This document shows, in pieces, positions 48,014-57,996 of a stretch of DNA of 64,000 nucleotides; the stretch's first letter is position 1, and each line of letters begins with the position of its first letter. The notes beneath the pieces were generated by a model that did not search any database, was not told where the DNA came from, and saw only the letters and a list, made by a program, of their open reading frames with translations. The position numbers were made by a program, and so were the translations under genes. The stretch comes from Mesobacterium pallidum (GTDB taxonomy: Bacteria; Pseudomonadota; Alphaproteobacteria; Rhodobacterales; Rhodobacteraceae), in contig NZ_JAIMID010000001.1 in NCBI RefSeq assembly GCF_019966535.1, positions 310,001 to 374,000 of the forward strand, read 5' to 3'.

Positions 48014-49819
48014 ATGGCCGCTTACGAATACGAGACGCATGAATACGACGTCGTGGTGGTGGGGGCCGGCGGTGCGGGCCTGCGCGCCACGCTGGGCATG
48101 GCCGAACAGGGCCTGCGCACGGCCTGCGTGACCAAGGTCTTCCCCACCCGCTCGCACACCGTGGCGGCACAGGGCGGCATCGCCGCCTCGCTGTCGAACA
48201 TGGGGCCGGACCACTGGCAGTGGCACATGTACGACACTGTGAAGGGCTCCGACTGGCTGGGCGACACTGACGCGATGGAATACCTCGCCCGCGAGGCGCC
48301 CAAGGCGGTCTACGAGCTCGAGCACTACGGCGTGCCCTTCAGCCGGACCGAGGAAGGCAAGATCTATCAGCGTCCCTTTGGCGGCCACACCACCGAGTTC
48401 GGTGAAGGCCCGCCGGTGCAGCGCACCTGCGCCGCCGCCGACCGGACCGGCCACGCGATCCTGCACACGCTCTACGGCCAGTCGCTGAAGAACAACGCAG
48501 AGTTCTACATCGAGTATTTCGCCATCGACCTCATCATGTCCGACGACGGCGTGTGCCAGGGCGTGGTCTGCTGGAAGCTGGATGACGGCACGATGCATGT
48601 CTTCCGCTCCAAGATGGTGGTGCTGGCGACCGGCGGCTACGGCCGGGCCTATTTCTCGGCCACCTCGGCGCATACCTGCACCGGCGACGGCGGCGGCATG
48701 GTCGCCCGCGCGGGCCTGCCCCTGCAGGACATGGAATTCGTGCAGTTCCACCCCACCGGCATCTACGGCTCGGGCTGCCTCATCACCGAGGGCGCGCGGG
48801 GCGAGGGCGGCTACCTGACCAACTCCGAGGGCGAGCGGTTCATGGAGCGCTATGCGCCCAACTACAAGGACCTCGCGCCGCGTGACTACGTCAGCCGCTC
48901 GATGACGATGGAGATCCGCGAGGGCCGCGGTGTGGGCGAACATGGCGACCACATCCACCTGAACCTGCAACACCTGCCGCCCGAGACGCTGGCCGAACGC
49001 CTGCCGGGCATCTCGGAAAGCGCCAAGATCTTTGCCGGTGTCGATGTGACCAAGGAACCGATCCCGGTCCTGCCCACCGTGCACTACAACATGGGCGGCA
49101 TCCCCACGAACTACTGGGGCGAGGTGCTGAACCCGACCAAGGACGACCCGACCGCCGTGGTCCCCGGCTTGATGGCCGTGGGCGAGGCGGGCTGCGCTTC
49201 GGTCCACGGGGCCAACCGCCTCGGGTCGAACTCGCTGATCGACCTCGTGGTCTTCGGCCGTGCCGCCGCGATCCGCGCCGGCAAGGTGGTCGATCCGGCC
49301 TCGGCCGTGCCCTCGGCCAACCAGGCGTCGGTCGACAAGGCCTTCGACCGGTTCGACACCGTGCGCAACGCGGATGGCGCCACGCCCACGGCCGAGCTGC
49401 GGCTGGACATGCAGCGCGCCATGCAGGCCGACGCGGCCGTGTTCCGTACCGCCAAGACGATGAAGGAAGGTGTCGAGAAGATGACCGAGATCGCCGGCAA
49501 GATGTCGGACATCAAGGTCACCGACCGCAGCCTCGTCTGGAACTCGGACCTGATGGAGACGCTGGAGCTGACAAACCTCATGCCCAACGCGCTCGCCACC
49601 ATCCACGGGGCCGAGGCGCGGCACGAGAGCCGCGGCGCCCATGCGCACGAGGATTACCCGGAACGCAACGACGACAAGTGGCGCATCCACACCATCGCGC
49701 GCGTGGACGGGCCGAAGGTCGATCTGTCGTACCGCCCGGTGATCACCGAGACGCTGACCACCGAGGAAGAGGGCGGCATCAGCCTCAAGAAGATCGCGCC
49801 CAAGGCCCGGACCTTCTGA
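48014..49819 (+). CDS. sdhA: Succinate dehydrogenase flavoprotein subunit
   Basis: The 601-residue catalytic subunit oxidises succinate to fumarate. The FAD fold is [19 protein letters not shown], covalent FAD attaches at His in [15 protein letters not shown], and substrate residues are in [23 protein letters not shown] (positions ~246-268) and the MGGIPTN and ANRLGSNSL segments. Full family length. Preceded by a TAAGGAG ribosome site. Confidence 0.97.
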   Translation: MAAYEYETHEYDVVVVGAGGAGLRATLGMAEQGLRTACVTKVFPTRSHTVAAQGGIAASLSNMGPDHWQWHMYDTVKGSDWLGDTDAMEYLAREAPKAVYELEHYGVPFSRTEEGKIYQRPFGGHTTEFGEGPPVQRTCAAADRTGHAILHTLYGQSLKNNAEFYIEYFAIDLIMSDDGVCQGVVCWKLDDGTMHVFRSKMVVLATGGYGRAYFSATSAHTCTGDGGGMVARAGLPLQDMEFVQFHPTGIYGSGCLITEGARGEGGYLTNSEGERFMERYAPNYKDLAPRDYVSRSMTMEIREGRGVGEHGDHIHLNLQHLPPETLAERLPGISESAKIFAGVDVTKEPIPVLPTVHYNMGGIPTNYWGEVLNPTKDDPTAVVPGLMAVGEAGCASVHGANRLGSNSLIDLVVFGRAAAIRAGKVVDPASAVPSANQASVDKAFDRFDTVRNADGATPTAELRLDMQRAMQADAAVFRTAKTMKEGVEKMTEIAGKMSDIKVTDRSLVWNSDLMETLELTNLMPNALATIHGAEARHESRGAHAHEDYPERNDDKWRIHTIARVDGPKVDLSYRPVITETLTTEEEGGISLKKIAPKARTF

Positions 49820-49824
49820 TCGCC

Positions 49825-50187
49825 ATGGTCTCCCTCTCAGATACCGCCCGCCGTCCCGCAGCCTTGCGGGGCGTGCGGCGCGCCGTGGCCATCGCGGCCG
49901 TTGCGCTGCTGGCCGCCTGTTCGGTGGTGCAGCAATCGGCGGACGAAATCGCCCGGGACCGCGCCCGCGTCGTGGTCGGCAACGTGGTAGAGCGCAACTT
50001 TCCCGGTGTGAACGCCGCGCCGGTGACCGATTGCATCATCGACGCCGCCTCGGCGCAGGAGATCCTGACGATCGCCACCGACAGCCTGACCGGCGTGCAG
50101 CCGGAAACGGCGACGCTGGTGCTCGAAATCGCGCAGCGCCCCGACTCGGTGCAGTGCATCGCGCGCAACGCGCTGCAACTCATCTGA
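49825..50187 (+). CDS. Small predicted lipoprotein inside the sdh operon
   Basis: A 120-residue protein with a signal peptide ending in a lipobox (ALLAACS, cysteine ~33) and a mature domain with two further cysteines (DCIIDAAS and VQCIARNAL), likely disulfide-linked. No family recognised. It starts 5 bp after sdhA and ends 4 bp before the sulfotransferase-like gene, so it is co-transcribed with the sdh genes. A small protein at this place is something I associate with Rhodobacterales sdh operons, but I cannot verify it here. Confidence 0.75.
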   Translation: MVSLSDTARRPAALRGVRRAVAIAAVALLAACSVVQQSADEIARDRARVVVGNVVERNFPGVNAAPVTDCIIDAASAQEILTIATDSLTGVQPETATLVLEIAQRPDSVQCIARNALQLI

Positions 50188-50191
50188 CGCC

Positions 50192-51874
50192 ATGGCCAAA
50201 GCCCCCCGTCTTCTTGTCGTCACGACCCACCTGAAAGGCGGCGCATCGTGGATGCGCCGCACGTTCCGGCGGCTGTCTGACGAGACGGGGATCCCGCTGG
50301 TGAACATCTCGGGCGGGCGGCTGGAAGAGGTGCCCGAGACCGGGCAGGCGATCCTTGGCCATTGGTCGGGGCGGTTCCCGCAGCCGCTCTGGTCCGACCC
50401 CGAGGCCGCGTTCCTGCACATCCTGCGCGACCCGCGCGACCTGCTGATCACCGGTTGCCACGATCACCACATCCCGCCGGTCGAGGGCAGCGGCTACCTC
50501 GCCCGCCCGCGCCGGGACCTCGGCGGGGTCAGCTACCACGAACATCTGGCCAGCCTCGCCACGGCCGAGGACAAGCTGCTGTTCGAGATGGAGAACCGTC
50601 ACGCCGATACGCTGGACGAGATGATGGACTGGTGCGCCGCGCCGTCCCGCGTCATCACCCTGCGCTACGAGGACCTGATTGCCGACACCGACGGCTACCT
50701 GATCCAGGCGGCGCTGTCGAACTTCGGGCTTGATCCGCAGATCCAGCGCAAGGGCGTGGACTTCTTCCGCGAACTCAACCCCTTTGCCGCCGTCGCGGGC
50801 CTGTCGGATGCCCATGTCGAAGGGCTGTTGACCCGCTGGCCGCGCGAACTGCCCCGCGCCGTGGGCGAGGCCTACCACCTGCGTTACGGCGATGCGCTGC
50901 GCGACCTTGGTTTCGAAAAGAACGGCGCCTGGGTTAAGACGCTGCCCGCGAAAGCCTCCGGCCCCGATTTCCCCCGCTCGGCCCGGGCCGAGGACGGGAT
51001 CGCCCACGCCCCCGAAAGCGCCGAGCTGGCGCATCGGCTGGGCTTTGCGCCCGGACCCTTGCTGCGCATGTACGGCATGCGCCGGTCGGGCAACCACGCG
51101 ATCGCCTCGTGGCTGCAACGCAACGCGCCGGACGGCCGCGCGGTGTTCCTGAACAATTGCAAGCCCGGCACCGACCCGCTGCGGAGCTTCCGCGGGATCG
51201 AGATGGGCGATGCCCATGCCCAGGCCCGCAAGGCGCAGCGCGACCTCGCCTCGGTCACCGCAGAGGCCGGCGATGGCGCGCTGCTGCTGATCTCTTACGA
51301 GGATGCGGTGCCCGAACGGGACGAGGGCGCGCGGCGCCTCTCGGGCCCCATGGACGAGGCGCTGTTCACCGCCGAAGTCGCAATCTACCGGGGTTTTCTC
51401 AACTGGGCGGCGTCGCTGCTCAAGAAACTCCAGGCAAACGACAGTTTCGGCCTGTCGTACCGGGCCGGGGTGCTTCTGCGCTCGGTCGATACCTATTGCC
51501 GGGTGCTCGACCGCGTGGCGGCGGCCGACGATCGGCTTGTGCCGATCTGCTACGACCGCTGGACCGAAGACGATGCCTACCGCGCCCGCCTGCTCGACCG
51601 CCTCGGCCTTGAGCTGCGGGACAACGGGCTGGGCGAGGTGCAGGGCTACGGCGGCGGCTCGTCCTTCCAGAAGGACGCCACCCGCGCCGAGGAGTTGCAG
51701 ACCGCCAACCGCTGGCAGCAGATGTCGGGCGACCCGGAATTCCAGGCCGTGCTGCATCTTGCCGCCCGCGATACGGCGCTGGTGGACCGGCTCGAACGCC
51801 ACTTCCCGGCCGACGCGGCGATCCTGTCGCGCATCCACGGCCAGCCGCCCCTCCCGCAGGAGGCGCTGGCATGA
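50192..51874 (+). CDS. Double sulfotransferase-like P-loop protein between sdhA and sdhB
   Basis: A 560-residue soluble protein that reads as two sulfotransferase-type domains in tandem. The first has VVTTHLKGGASWMRRTF (~9-25) and FLHILRDPRDLLITG (~74-88), the phosphosulfate and 3'-phosphate loops. The second starts at LRMYGMRRSGNHAIASWL (~290), a loop seen in roseobacter sulfotransferases. No signal peptide. The acceptor is unknown. Its place between the lipoprotein gene (4 bp) and sdhB (~100 bp) parallels the two sulfotransferase-like genes between sucC and sucD. Confidence 0.78.
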   Translation: MAKAPRLLVVTTHLKGGASWMRRTFRRLSDETGIPLVNISGGRLEEVPETGQAILGHWSGRFPQPLWSDPEAAFLHILRDPRDLLITGCHDHHIPPVEGSGYLARPRRDLGGVSYHEHLASLATAEDKLLFEMENRHADTLDEMMDWCAAPSRVITLRYEDLIADTDGYLIQAALSNFGLDPQIQRKGVDFFRELNPFAAVAGLSDAHVEGLLTRWPRELPRAVGEAYHLRYGDALRDLGFEKNGAWVKTLPAKASGPDFPRSARAEDGIAHAPESAELAHRLGFAPGPLLRMYGMRRSGNHAIASWLQRNAPDGRAVFLNNCKPGTDPLRSFRGIEMGDAHAQARKAQRDLASVTAEAGDGALLLISYEDAVPERDEGARRLSGPMDEALFTAEVAIYRGFLNWAASLLKKLQANDSFGLSYRAGVLLRSVDTYCRVLDRVAAADDRLVPICYDRWTEDDAYRARLLDRLGLELRDNGLGEVQGYGGGSSFQKDATRAEELQTANRWQQMSGDPEFQAVLHLAARDTALVDRLERHFPADAAILSRIHGQPPLPQEALA

Positions 51875-51976
51875 CCCGCGCCCAGCACAAAGTTGAACGA
51901 CCCGCGTCTTTCCCTGCCGGGGCAGGCGCGCTAAACCTCATCCACGGCCCCTGTGGCCCAGACGAAAGGGATCTCC

Positions 51977-52756
51977 ATGGTTCAATTCTCGCTTCCCAAG
52001 AATAGCAAGATCCGCACCGGGAAGACCTGGCCCCGGCCCCAGGGGGCCAGCAACGTGCGGTCCTTCCACATTTACCGCTGGTCGCCCGATGACGGCGAGA
52101 ACCCGCGCGTCGACACCTATTTCGTCGACATGGACAAGTGCGGCCCGATGGTCCTGGACGCGCTGATCAAGATCAAGAACGAGATCGACCCGACCCTGAC
52201 CTTCCGCCGCTCCTGCCGCGAGGGGATCTGCGGATCCTGCGCGATGAACATCGACGGGATCAACACGCTGGCCTGCATCTACGGGCTCGACGAGATCAAG
52301 GGCGACGTCAAGATCTACCCGCTGCCGCACATGCCGGTGGTGCGCGACCTGATCCCGGACCTGACGCATTTCTACGCCCAGCATGCCTCGATCATGCCCT
52401 GGCTCGAGACCAAGACCAACCGCCCCGCGAAGGAGTGGCGCCAGTCCATCGAGGACCGCAAGAAGCTGGACGGTCTTTATGAATGCGTCATGTGCGCCAG
52501 CTGCTCGACCTCGTGCCCGTCCTACTGGTGGAACGGCGACCGCTACCTTGGCCCCGCCGCGCTGCTGCATGCCTACCGCTGGATCATCGACAGCCGCGAC
52601 GAGGCGACGGGCGAGCGATTGGACGAGCTGGAAGATCCCTTCAAGCTCTACCGCTGCCACACGATCATGAACTGCGCCAAGACCTGCCCAAAGGGGCTGA
52701 ACCCGGCCAAGGCCATCGCCGAGATCAAGAAGATGATGGTCGAGCGCGCGGTCTGA
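51977..52756 (+). CDS. sdhB: Succinate dehydrogenase iron-sulfur subunit
   Basis: The 259-residue electron-transfer subunit carries three clusters: [2Fe-2S] from [13 protein letters not shown] (~80) plus a later Cys; [4Fe-4S] from [11 protein letters not shown] (~171); and [3Fe-4S] from [15 protein letters not shown] (~228). ATG 51977 is the conserved start, with an AAAGGG ribosome site; the 8-residue upstream extension is rejected. Last gene of the sdh operon. Confidence 0.96.
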   Translation: MVQFSLPKNSKIRTGKTWPRPQGASNVRSFHIYRWSPDDGENPRVDTYFVDMDKCGPMVLDALIKIKNEIDPTLTFRRSCREGICGSCAMNIDGINTLACIYGLDEIKGDVKIYPLPHMPVVRDLIPDLTHFYAQHASIMPWLETKTNRPAKEWRQSIEDRKKLDGLYECVMCASCSTSCPSYWWNGDRYLGPAALLHAYRWIIDSRDEATGERLDELEDPFKLYRCHTIMNCAKTCPKGLNPAKAIAEIKKMMVERAV

Positions 52757-52779
52757 CCGCCCCGCCGACACCAGATGCG

Positions 52780-52804
52780 AAAGGGCGCCCCGGAGGCGCC
52801 CTTT
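52780..52804 (+). terminator. Rho-independent terminator of the sdh operon
   Basis: AAAGGGCGCC (52780-52789) pairs perfectly with GGCGCCCTTT (52795-52804) around a 5-nt loop, continuing into TTCTT. It is 24 bp after the sdhB stop. Confidence 0.9.
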
Positions 52805-52874
52805 TTCTTGCGAATGTCATTTGTCGCAGGCCGCGCAGTTCGTTAGGCTGCCTCCATTCACCGGAGGAATTTTC

Positions 52875-55394
52875 ATGCCCGTCAATCCATTGGACCTTGG
52901 TTACGTCTCGACCTTCCTGCCGCTTGGCGACGAGACTCAGGTCAACACCTATACGCTTAACGACCAGGAAAACAGCGATGTGGTCGTCCTGACCGGCGGC
53001 CGCTACGTCATCGCCTGGGAAAGCATGGGCCAGGACGGCGGCGACGACGGCATCTACGCGCAGATGTACAACGCCGACGGCACGGTCTACGGGGCCGAGT
53101 TCCTGGTCCCGGCGAACACCGCCTATACCCAGCAACTGCCGCAGCTTGTCGCGCTGAACACCGGCGGCTTCATGGCCATCTGGCAGGGCGTGGGCGAGAT
53201 CGCCTACCAGCGCTTTGACGAGACAGGCGCGCGGGTGGGGCTCGAACTGACCGTCAACACCACGACCGCCTACACCCAGGACGAATTCACGGTGACCCAG
53301 GACGATGACGGCAGCTTTGTCGTCAGCTGGGAATCCTACAGCCAGGACGGCGACACCGGCGGCACCTACTTCCAGCGCTTCGACGGCAACGGCGGCAAGC
53401 TGGGCACCGAAACCCAGTTGCATACGTCGACCAGCGGCACCCAGCGCGACCCGGTGATCGCCGAGCTGAACGATGGCAGCTACGTCGGCGTCTGGCAGTC
53501 CCAGAACGTGGCCGCCCCCTACGAATGGGGCGTCTACATGCAGCGTTACACCAGCGGCGGCGTGGCCATCGGCGGCGAGACGGCGGTGGCGGACGAACTG
53601 GGCGCGACCGAGGGCGTTCCCTGGGTCATCGCGCTGTCGGGCGGCGGTTTCGTCGTCGGCTACCGCTACTGGCTGGATTATTACACCAAGACCTTCGACG
53701 CCTCCGGCACCGAGGTGGCGGGCAGCACCGTGCATGTCAGCAGCGACGCCGACGGCTCGGCCGGGGCGAACCTGACGCTGACCGCACTTTCCGGCGACCG
53801 CTTCGTCGCGACCTGGGAAACCAACTGGCAAGGGGGCGGGAACATCGCCTACCGGCTGATGACTGCCGATGGCTCGACCATAACGACCGGGCTCGTGCAC
53901 GATGAAACGCTGGGCAACCAGTACGAGGCCGAGGTGCTGGCGCTGCCGCAGGGCGGCTTCATCGTCGCCTTCAGCTCGGAACAGGACGGGTCGCTCACCG
54001 GGGTCTACCTGACCCGCTTTTCCGACGACGGGGTGGCGATGGGCCATGTCGGGCCGGTCGAGTTCCAGGTCAACACCGAGACCACGGATTACCAGTTCGA
54101 TCCGGCCATCGCGCTGGACGAAAGCGGCCAGAACCTTGTGGTCAGCTGGACCAGCTACGACCAGGACGGCAACAACGCCGGTGTCTTTGCACAGCGCGTC
54201 TCGATCTCGACCCTCGGCACCACGGGCCATGACCTGATGGACGGCACTTCGGGCGCCGATCACCTGGCCGGCTGGACCGGGAACGACACGCTGAACGGCT
54301 TTGCCCAGCATGACATCCTCGAAGGCGGGGTGGGCGCCGACCTGCTGAACGGCAACTGGGGCGACGACACGCTGATCGGCGGTCTGGGCGACGACACGGG
54401 CTTTGGCGGCGTCGGCGACGACCTGCTGCAGGGCGGAGAGGGCCTCGACAGCCTCGCGGGCGAGGGCGGCAACGACCGGCTCGAGGGCGATGCGGGCAAT
54501 GACACGCTCGACGGCGGGGCCGGGGCCGACACCATGGTCGGCGGCACCGGGTCGGACGTCTACATCGTCGACGATGCCGGCGACGTCATCATCGAGGCGG
54601 CCGGGGAAGGTCGCGACAGCGTCGAGAGTTCGATCTCGATCGCGCTGTCGGACCTGAACCAGCAACTCGAGGACCTGACCCTCATCGGCACCGGCGACAT
54701 GGACGGCGCCGGCAACGGGCGCCCGAACGTCATCACCGGCACCACCGGGCAGAACCTGCTCGAGGGCAAGCACGGCCGCGACAAGCTGATCGGCCTTGCG
54801 GGCGACGACACGCTTGACGGGGGCCTTGGAGGCGACCGGATGATCGGCAACTACGGCAATGACCTCTACATCGTGAACGACACCGGCGACTGGGTGGTGG
54901 AAAAGCTCTACCAGGGCCAGGACACGATCAGTGCCAACATTGAGCTGTCGCTGGCCCGGTTCGGCCAGGATGTCGAGCACCTGGAACTGACGGGCACGGC
55001 CGACATCAAGGGGTCGGGCAACGGCGTGGACAATTCCATCACCGGCAACGATGGCAACAACCTGCTGCAAGGCTTCGGCGGCGAGGATACGCTGGACGGC
55101 GGCGCCGGCAACGACACGCTGAACGGCGGGCTCGATGCCGACACCTTCGTCTTTACCGGCGAATTCGGCCAGGACACGGTCAAGGCGTTCGACGCGGTTG
55201 ACGCGGAAAAGATCGACCTGTCGGCCCAGGCCGAGGTCGGCGGCTACTGGGACCTGATCAACAACCACCTCGTCGACCTGGGCGGCGAGGCGCAGATCGT
55301 CATCGGCGCCAACGCCATCCTGCTTGAAGGCGTGGCGGTGGCCGATTTCGGCTGGCTGCTGGCCTATTCGCCGGACGATTTCATCTTTGCCTGA
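52875..55394 (+). CDS. RTX calcium-binding protein with N-terminal beta-propeller-like repeats
   Basis: An 839-residue protein, probably type I secreted. Residues ~30-440 consist of imperfect ~45-70-residue units with the recurring pattern W-x-S/T-x-x-QDG-x-x-x-G-V/I/T-Y-x-Q-R/M-F/Y (for example SWESYSQDG, IYAQMYNADG, SWTSYDQDGNNAGVFAQR), suggesting a propeller. Residues ~455-760 are GGxGxDxL beta-roll repeats. Two SDVYIVDDAGDVIIE-type blocks (~555, ~660) are common in large RTX proteins. No enzyme motif was seen. ATG 52875 follows GGAGGAA. No secretion genes lie nearby. Confidence 0.85.
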   Translation: MPVNPLDLGYVSTFLPLGDETQVNTYTLNDQENSDVVVLTGGRYVIAWESMGQDGGDDGIYAQMYNADGTVYGAEFLVPANTAYTQQLPQLVALNTGGFMAIWQGVGEIAYQRFDETGARVGLELTVNTTTAYTQDEFTVTQDDDGSFVVSWESYSQDGDTGGTYFQRFDGNGGKLGTETQLHTSTSGTQRDPVIAELNDGSYVGVWQSQNVAAPYEWGVYMQRYTSGGVAIGGETAVADELGATEGVPWVIALSGGGFVVGYRYWLDYYTKTFDASGTEVAGSTVHVSSDADGSAGANLTLTALSGDRFVATWETNWQGGGNIAYRLMTADGSTITTGLVHDETLGNQYEAEVLALPQGGFIVAFSSEQDGSLTGVYLTRFSDDGVAMGHVGPVEFQVNTETTDYQFDPAIALDESGQNLVVSWTSYDQDGNNAGVFAQRVSISTLGTTGHDLMDGTSGADHLAGWTGNDTLNGFAQHDILEGGVGADLLNGNWGDDTLIGGLGDDTGFGGVGDDLLQGGEGLDSLAGEGGNDRLEGDAGNDTLDGGAGADTMVGGTGSDVYIVDDAGDVIIEAAGEGRDSVESSISIALSDLNQQLEDLTLIGTGDMDGAGNGRPNVITGTTGQNLLEGKHGRDKLIGLAGDDTLDGGLGGDRMIGNYGNDLYIVNDTGDWVVEKLYQGQDTISANIELSLARFGQDVEHLELTGTADIKGSGNGVDNSITGNDGNNLLQGFGGEDTLDGGAGNDTLNGGLDADTFVFTGEFGQDTVKAFDAVDAEKIDLSAQAEVGGYWDLINNHLVDLGGEAQIVIGANAILLEGVAVADFGWLLAYSPDDFIFA

Positions 55395-55400
55395 ACGGGC

Positions 55401-55420
55401 GGGGCGCCGCGCGGCGCCCC
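55401..55420. terminator. Palindromic hairpin between convergent genes
   Basis: GGGGCGCC-GCGC-GGCGCCCC is a perfect palindrome lying 7 bp after the RTX stop codon and 8 bp before the end of the convergent lipoprotein gene. It lacks a T-run, so termination is inferred from position and stem strength. Confidence 0.55.
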
Positions 55421-55427
55421 CTCCGGA

Positions 55428-56045
55428 TCATTCGACCACGAAGCCGCCGGCATAGGCGCTGGCCGCGTCCGTGCCGTGGAATGCGCCGATGGCCTTGGTC
55501 GCGCCGATGGTGCCATCCAGCGTGCCGTCCACCCCGTCCACCGTCACCGTGCCGCCCAGGTCCTGGCCCGCATAGGTCCCGGCCACGGTCAGCGAACCCT
55601 GCGTGCCGGTCAGTGTCTGCGCGTCGAAATCGGCGTCGAGCGTGATGGTGCCGCTTTCCTCGGTCCAGGTGCTGACGATCTGGTCGTCGGCGTCCAGCGT
55701 GGCATCGCTCTTGATCAGGGCATAGTCGCCTGACCATTGCGCGGTGCCGCTGATCGGCGGATCGGCAAAGACCGAGGTCACCACCGTGCCCGCCTGCGCC
55801 GTCAGCACCGTGCCATCCGCGCCCACGACGGCGCCGAAGCCGTCGGTGCTGGCGTCGATCACCGCGACCTCCTTGGTGTCGGTCAGGCTGTGGGTGATCG
55901 TGCCATCGTCGGCCGGGGTCGCCAGCGACGACGTCGTGGTCAGCGTGACCGTGCCGATGCCGTCAAAGGGGTTGTCGCCATTGCCCTCGGTGCAGGCCGC
56001 CAGCGCGACCAGCGCCAGCGGCGCGAAAGGGGAAATCCTGCTCAT
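55428..56045 (-). CDS. Predicted surface lipoprotein with C-terminal beta-barrel-like domain
   Basis: A 205-residue lipoprotein: the signal peptide ends in LALVALAAC (lipobox, cysteine ~18). The mature protein is Gly/Thr/Asp-rich and nearly all beta. The C-terminal part (ITLDADFDAQTLTGTQGSL, then GAFHGTDAASAYAGGFVVE) resembles the small barrel of TbpB/factor-H-binding-type lipoproteins. That match is weak and by eye. ATG 56045 is chosen at the signal peptide; the longer upstream frame overlaps the divergent gene. Confidence 0.68.
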   Translation of the reverse strand: MSRISPFAPLALVALAACTEGNGDNPFDGIGTVTLTTTSSLATPADDGTITHSLTDTKEVAVIDASTDGFGAVVGADGTVLTAQAGTVVTSVFADPPISGTAQWSGDYALIKSDATLDADDQIVSTWTEESGTITLDADFDAQTLTGTQGSLTVAGTYAGQDLGGTVTVDGVDGTLDGTIGATKAIGAFHGTDAASAYAGGFVVE

Positions 56046-56211
56046 GGGCCTGCTGCCTCTGTTTGGTTGAGAGCAGGATACCGCAGGTTGCCCGCGCCTC
56101 CAAAGCCCCCCGTGCCAGAAACCGGCCGGGGGAGTCCGCGGTGCCACACCCCGCTTTCCCTTCGGCCGCGCCGCGCCTAACCTGCGCCCGACCCAAGACC
56201 CCGGAGCCCCC

Positions 56212-57057
56212 ATGTCCACGCCCCCATCCGACGCCGAGGCCCGCCGCGCCATCGCCCCCGTGATCTGCTATCCGACCGAGACGCTGCCGCGGCCCGACCT
56301 TTCGCTCTACCGCGCCGCGCTGGCAGGCGCGCGGGTGGTCAGCGAGACGCTTGCCCCGCCCCGCGATGCCGCGAGTTTCCGGGTCGAGGCAGGCCAGTTC
56401 TTCCGCATCTCCTGCACCGGAGGGCCGCAGGTCGGGGACCTGAACCTCTGGAACGCGCATGATCTCGGTGAGCGGTTCTACTCCGGCAAGACCCGCGCCC
56501 TGCATGGCACCCACATCACGACCGGGGAGCGCATGTGGTCGTCCTTCCCGACCCTGCGCCCCATGGCGACGGTGGTCGAGGATAGCCTCGACTGGTACGG
56601 AATCGACGCATATGGCGGCTCGGTCCATGACGTGATCGGCACGCGCTGCGATCCCTATACCGGGAACCTGCTGTCGGGCTCGCAATACCACCACTGCTGC
56701 CATTCCAACCTGACCCGCGCATTGGCCGATGCCACGGGGCTGTCGTTGCACGAGGCCGAGCCGCATGTTCATGACGTGCTTAACGTCTTCATGTGCACCG
56801 GCTTCACCCGCGACACCGGGCAGTATTTCATGAAGGCCAGCCCCGTCCGCCCCGGCGATGCGCTAACGTTCCTGGCGGAAATCGACCTGCTGGGCGCGCT
56901 CAGCGCCTGTCCGGGCGGCGATTGCGGGTCCGAGCATTCCTCGGACACCGCCGCCTGCCATCCGCTGAAGATCGAGGTGCTGGCGCCCGCGCCGGGCGCG
57001 CTGGAGGGATGGGAAAGCCCGCCCCCGAACGGCTACGACCGCAGCCACGGGCGGTGA
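56212..57057 (+). CDS. DUF1989 (urea carboxylase-associated) family protein
   Basis: A 281-residue protein of the DUF1989 family, found beside urea carboxylase and in other amino-nitrogen clusters. QFFRISCTGGPQVGDLNLWN (~64), LSGSQYHHCCHSNLTRAL (~153), VLNVFMCTGF (~185) and ALSACPGGDCGSE (~230) include the cysteines and histidines likely to bind metal. Reaction unknown in most members. No urea carboxylase or allophanate hydrolase gene is present here. It converges on paaX with 3 bp between stop codons. Confidence 0.82.
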   Translation: MSTPPSDAEARRAIAPVICYPTETLPRPDLSLYRAALAGARVVSETLAPPRDAASFRVEAGQFFRISCTGGPQVGDLNLWNAHDLGERFYSGKTRALHGTHITTGERMWSSFPTLRPMATVVEDSLDWYGIDAYGGSVHDVIGTRCDPYTGNLLSGSQYHHCCHSNLTRALADATGLSLHEAEPHVHDVLNVFMCTGFTRDTGQYFMKASPVRPGDALTFLAEIDLLGALSACPGGDCGSEHSSDTAACHPLKIEVLAPAPGALEGWESPPPNGYDRSHGR

Positions 57058-57060
57058 GGC

Positions 57061-57819
57061 TCAGGCGGCGCCTTCCAGTTCCACCAGCGTCGGGCGGGGC
57101 AGGGCCGAGAGCGCGGTCATGACACGGGTGCGGGCCAGGGCGCCGTCCCAATGGGGCAGCAGTTGGTCGGGCAGGGGGCCGTGGCGCAGCCGCAGGCGCC
57201 GCCACTGGTGCAGGATCAAGAGGCGCAGGGTAACCGCCTCGATCATCGCCTCGGGCCAGCCGGATTGCGGCACGGCGCGGGCCAGCGCGGCATATTCGGC
57301 ACACAGCGCGGCCGGGGCGATCTGGGCCGCGACCCAGTCCGGCAGCTTTTCCGCTGCGAAGGGCACGACGAGCGCCTCGTCGCCGAACTCCTCGCCGGGG
57401 GCGAGGGCCGAGCGGGCCGAGAGCTGCACCGCCTCGTCCGGCAGGCTTTCCGCGAAATCGGCGGCCGACAGGCCCGGGGGGGCAATCACGACGTTGACGG
57501 GGTCTGCCTCGGCCCCGGGGGCGGGGTAGATGACGGGGCGCGCGGCCACGGTCATCGCCCAGCCCGGCGCCGAAAGCCCGTAGTTGGACGACCGCCCGGA
57601 CTTTTCCGAAATCACCCAGCCGTCGCGCCGCAGCCGGTGCAGCGCCACGCGCAGGGTCTGGTTCGAGATGCCCATCGGCCCCACCAGCCGGTCCAGCAGC
57701 CGGCCCGAAATGCGGTCGGTCTCGGCCTGGCACAGGTCGCCAAGGATGGTCACGACCACCGACCACGCCTTGAGCGTGCCGAGGCCCTGGAGATGTGCAA
57801 GTGTCTTCGCGGTGCTCAT
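57061..57819 (-). CDS. paaX: PaaX family transcriptional regulator
   Basis: A 252-residue PaaX-type regulator, normally a repressor that senses phenylacetyl-CoA. The N-terminal winged helix includes ISNQTLRVALHRLRRDGWVISEKSGRSSNYGLS (positions ~50-82), and the C-terminal PaaX_C region follows. ATG 57819 is used; the upstream extension looks non-coding. It lies downstream of paaZ on the same strand, 177 bp away. With the TetR-type paaR at the other end, two regulators may share the pathway. Confidence 0.83.
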   Translation of the reverse strand: MSTAKTLAHLQGLGTLKAWSVVVTILGDLCQAETDRISGRLLDRLVGPMGISNQTLRVALHRLRRDGWVISEKSGRSSNYGLSAPGWAMTVAARPVIYPAPGAEADPVNVVIAPPGLSAADFAESLPDEAVQLSARSALAPGEEFGDEALVVPFAAEKLPDWVAAQIAPAALCAEYAALARAVPQSGWPEAMIEAVTLRLLILHQWRRLRLRHGPLPDQLLPHWDGALARTRVMTALSALPRPTLVELEGAA

Positions 57820-57996
57820 GCGATCGGTTCTAGAGCGGGTCGCGACAACATGGAACAGGGATAATGCAGCATGGGTGCCGGGGTGGACATTATCCTTCCC
57901 CGGCAATGGGTTGCCCTGCGACGTGCAGGTGACATCCGGCGGCGCGGCGGGGCAGGTCGAGCCCTCAGGTTGCGCCGCCGAACCCGGCGTCTCGCC

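Noticed and set aside
52725..55268. An 847-codon minus-strand frame opposite the second RTX gene
   Set aside because: Val/Ala/Gly-rich shadow of the RTX repeats, with no ribosome site.
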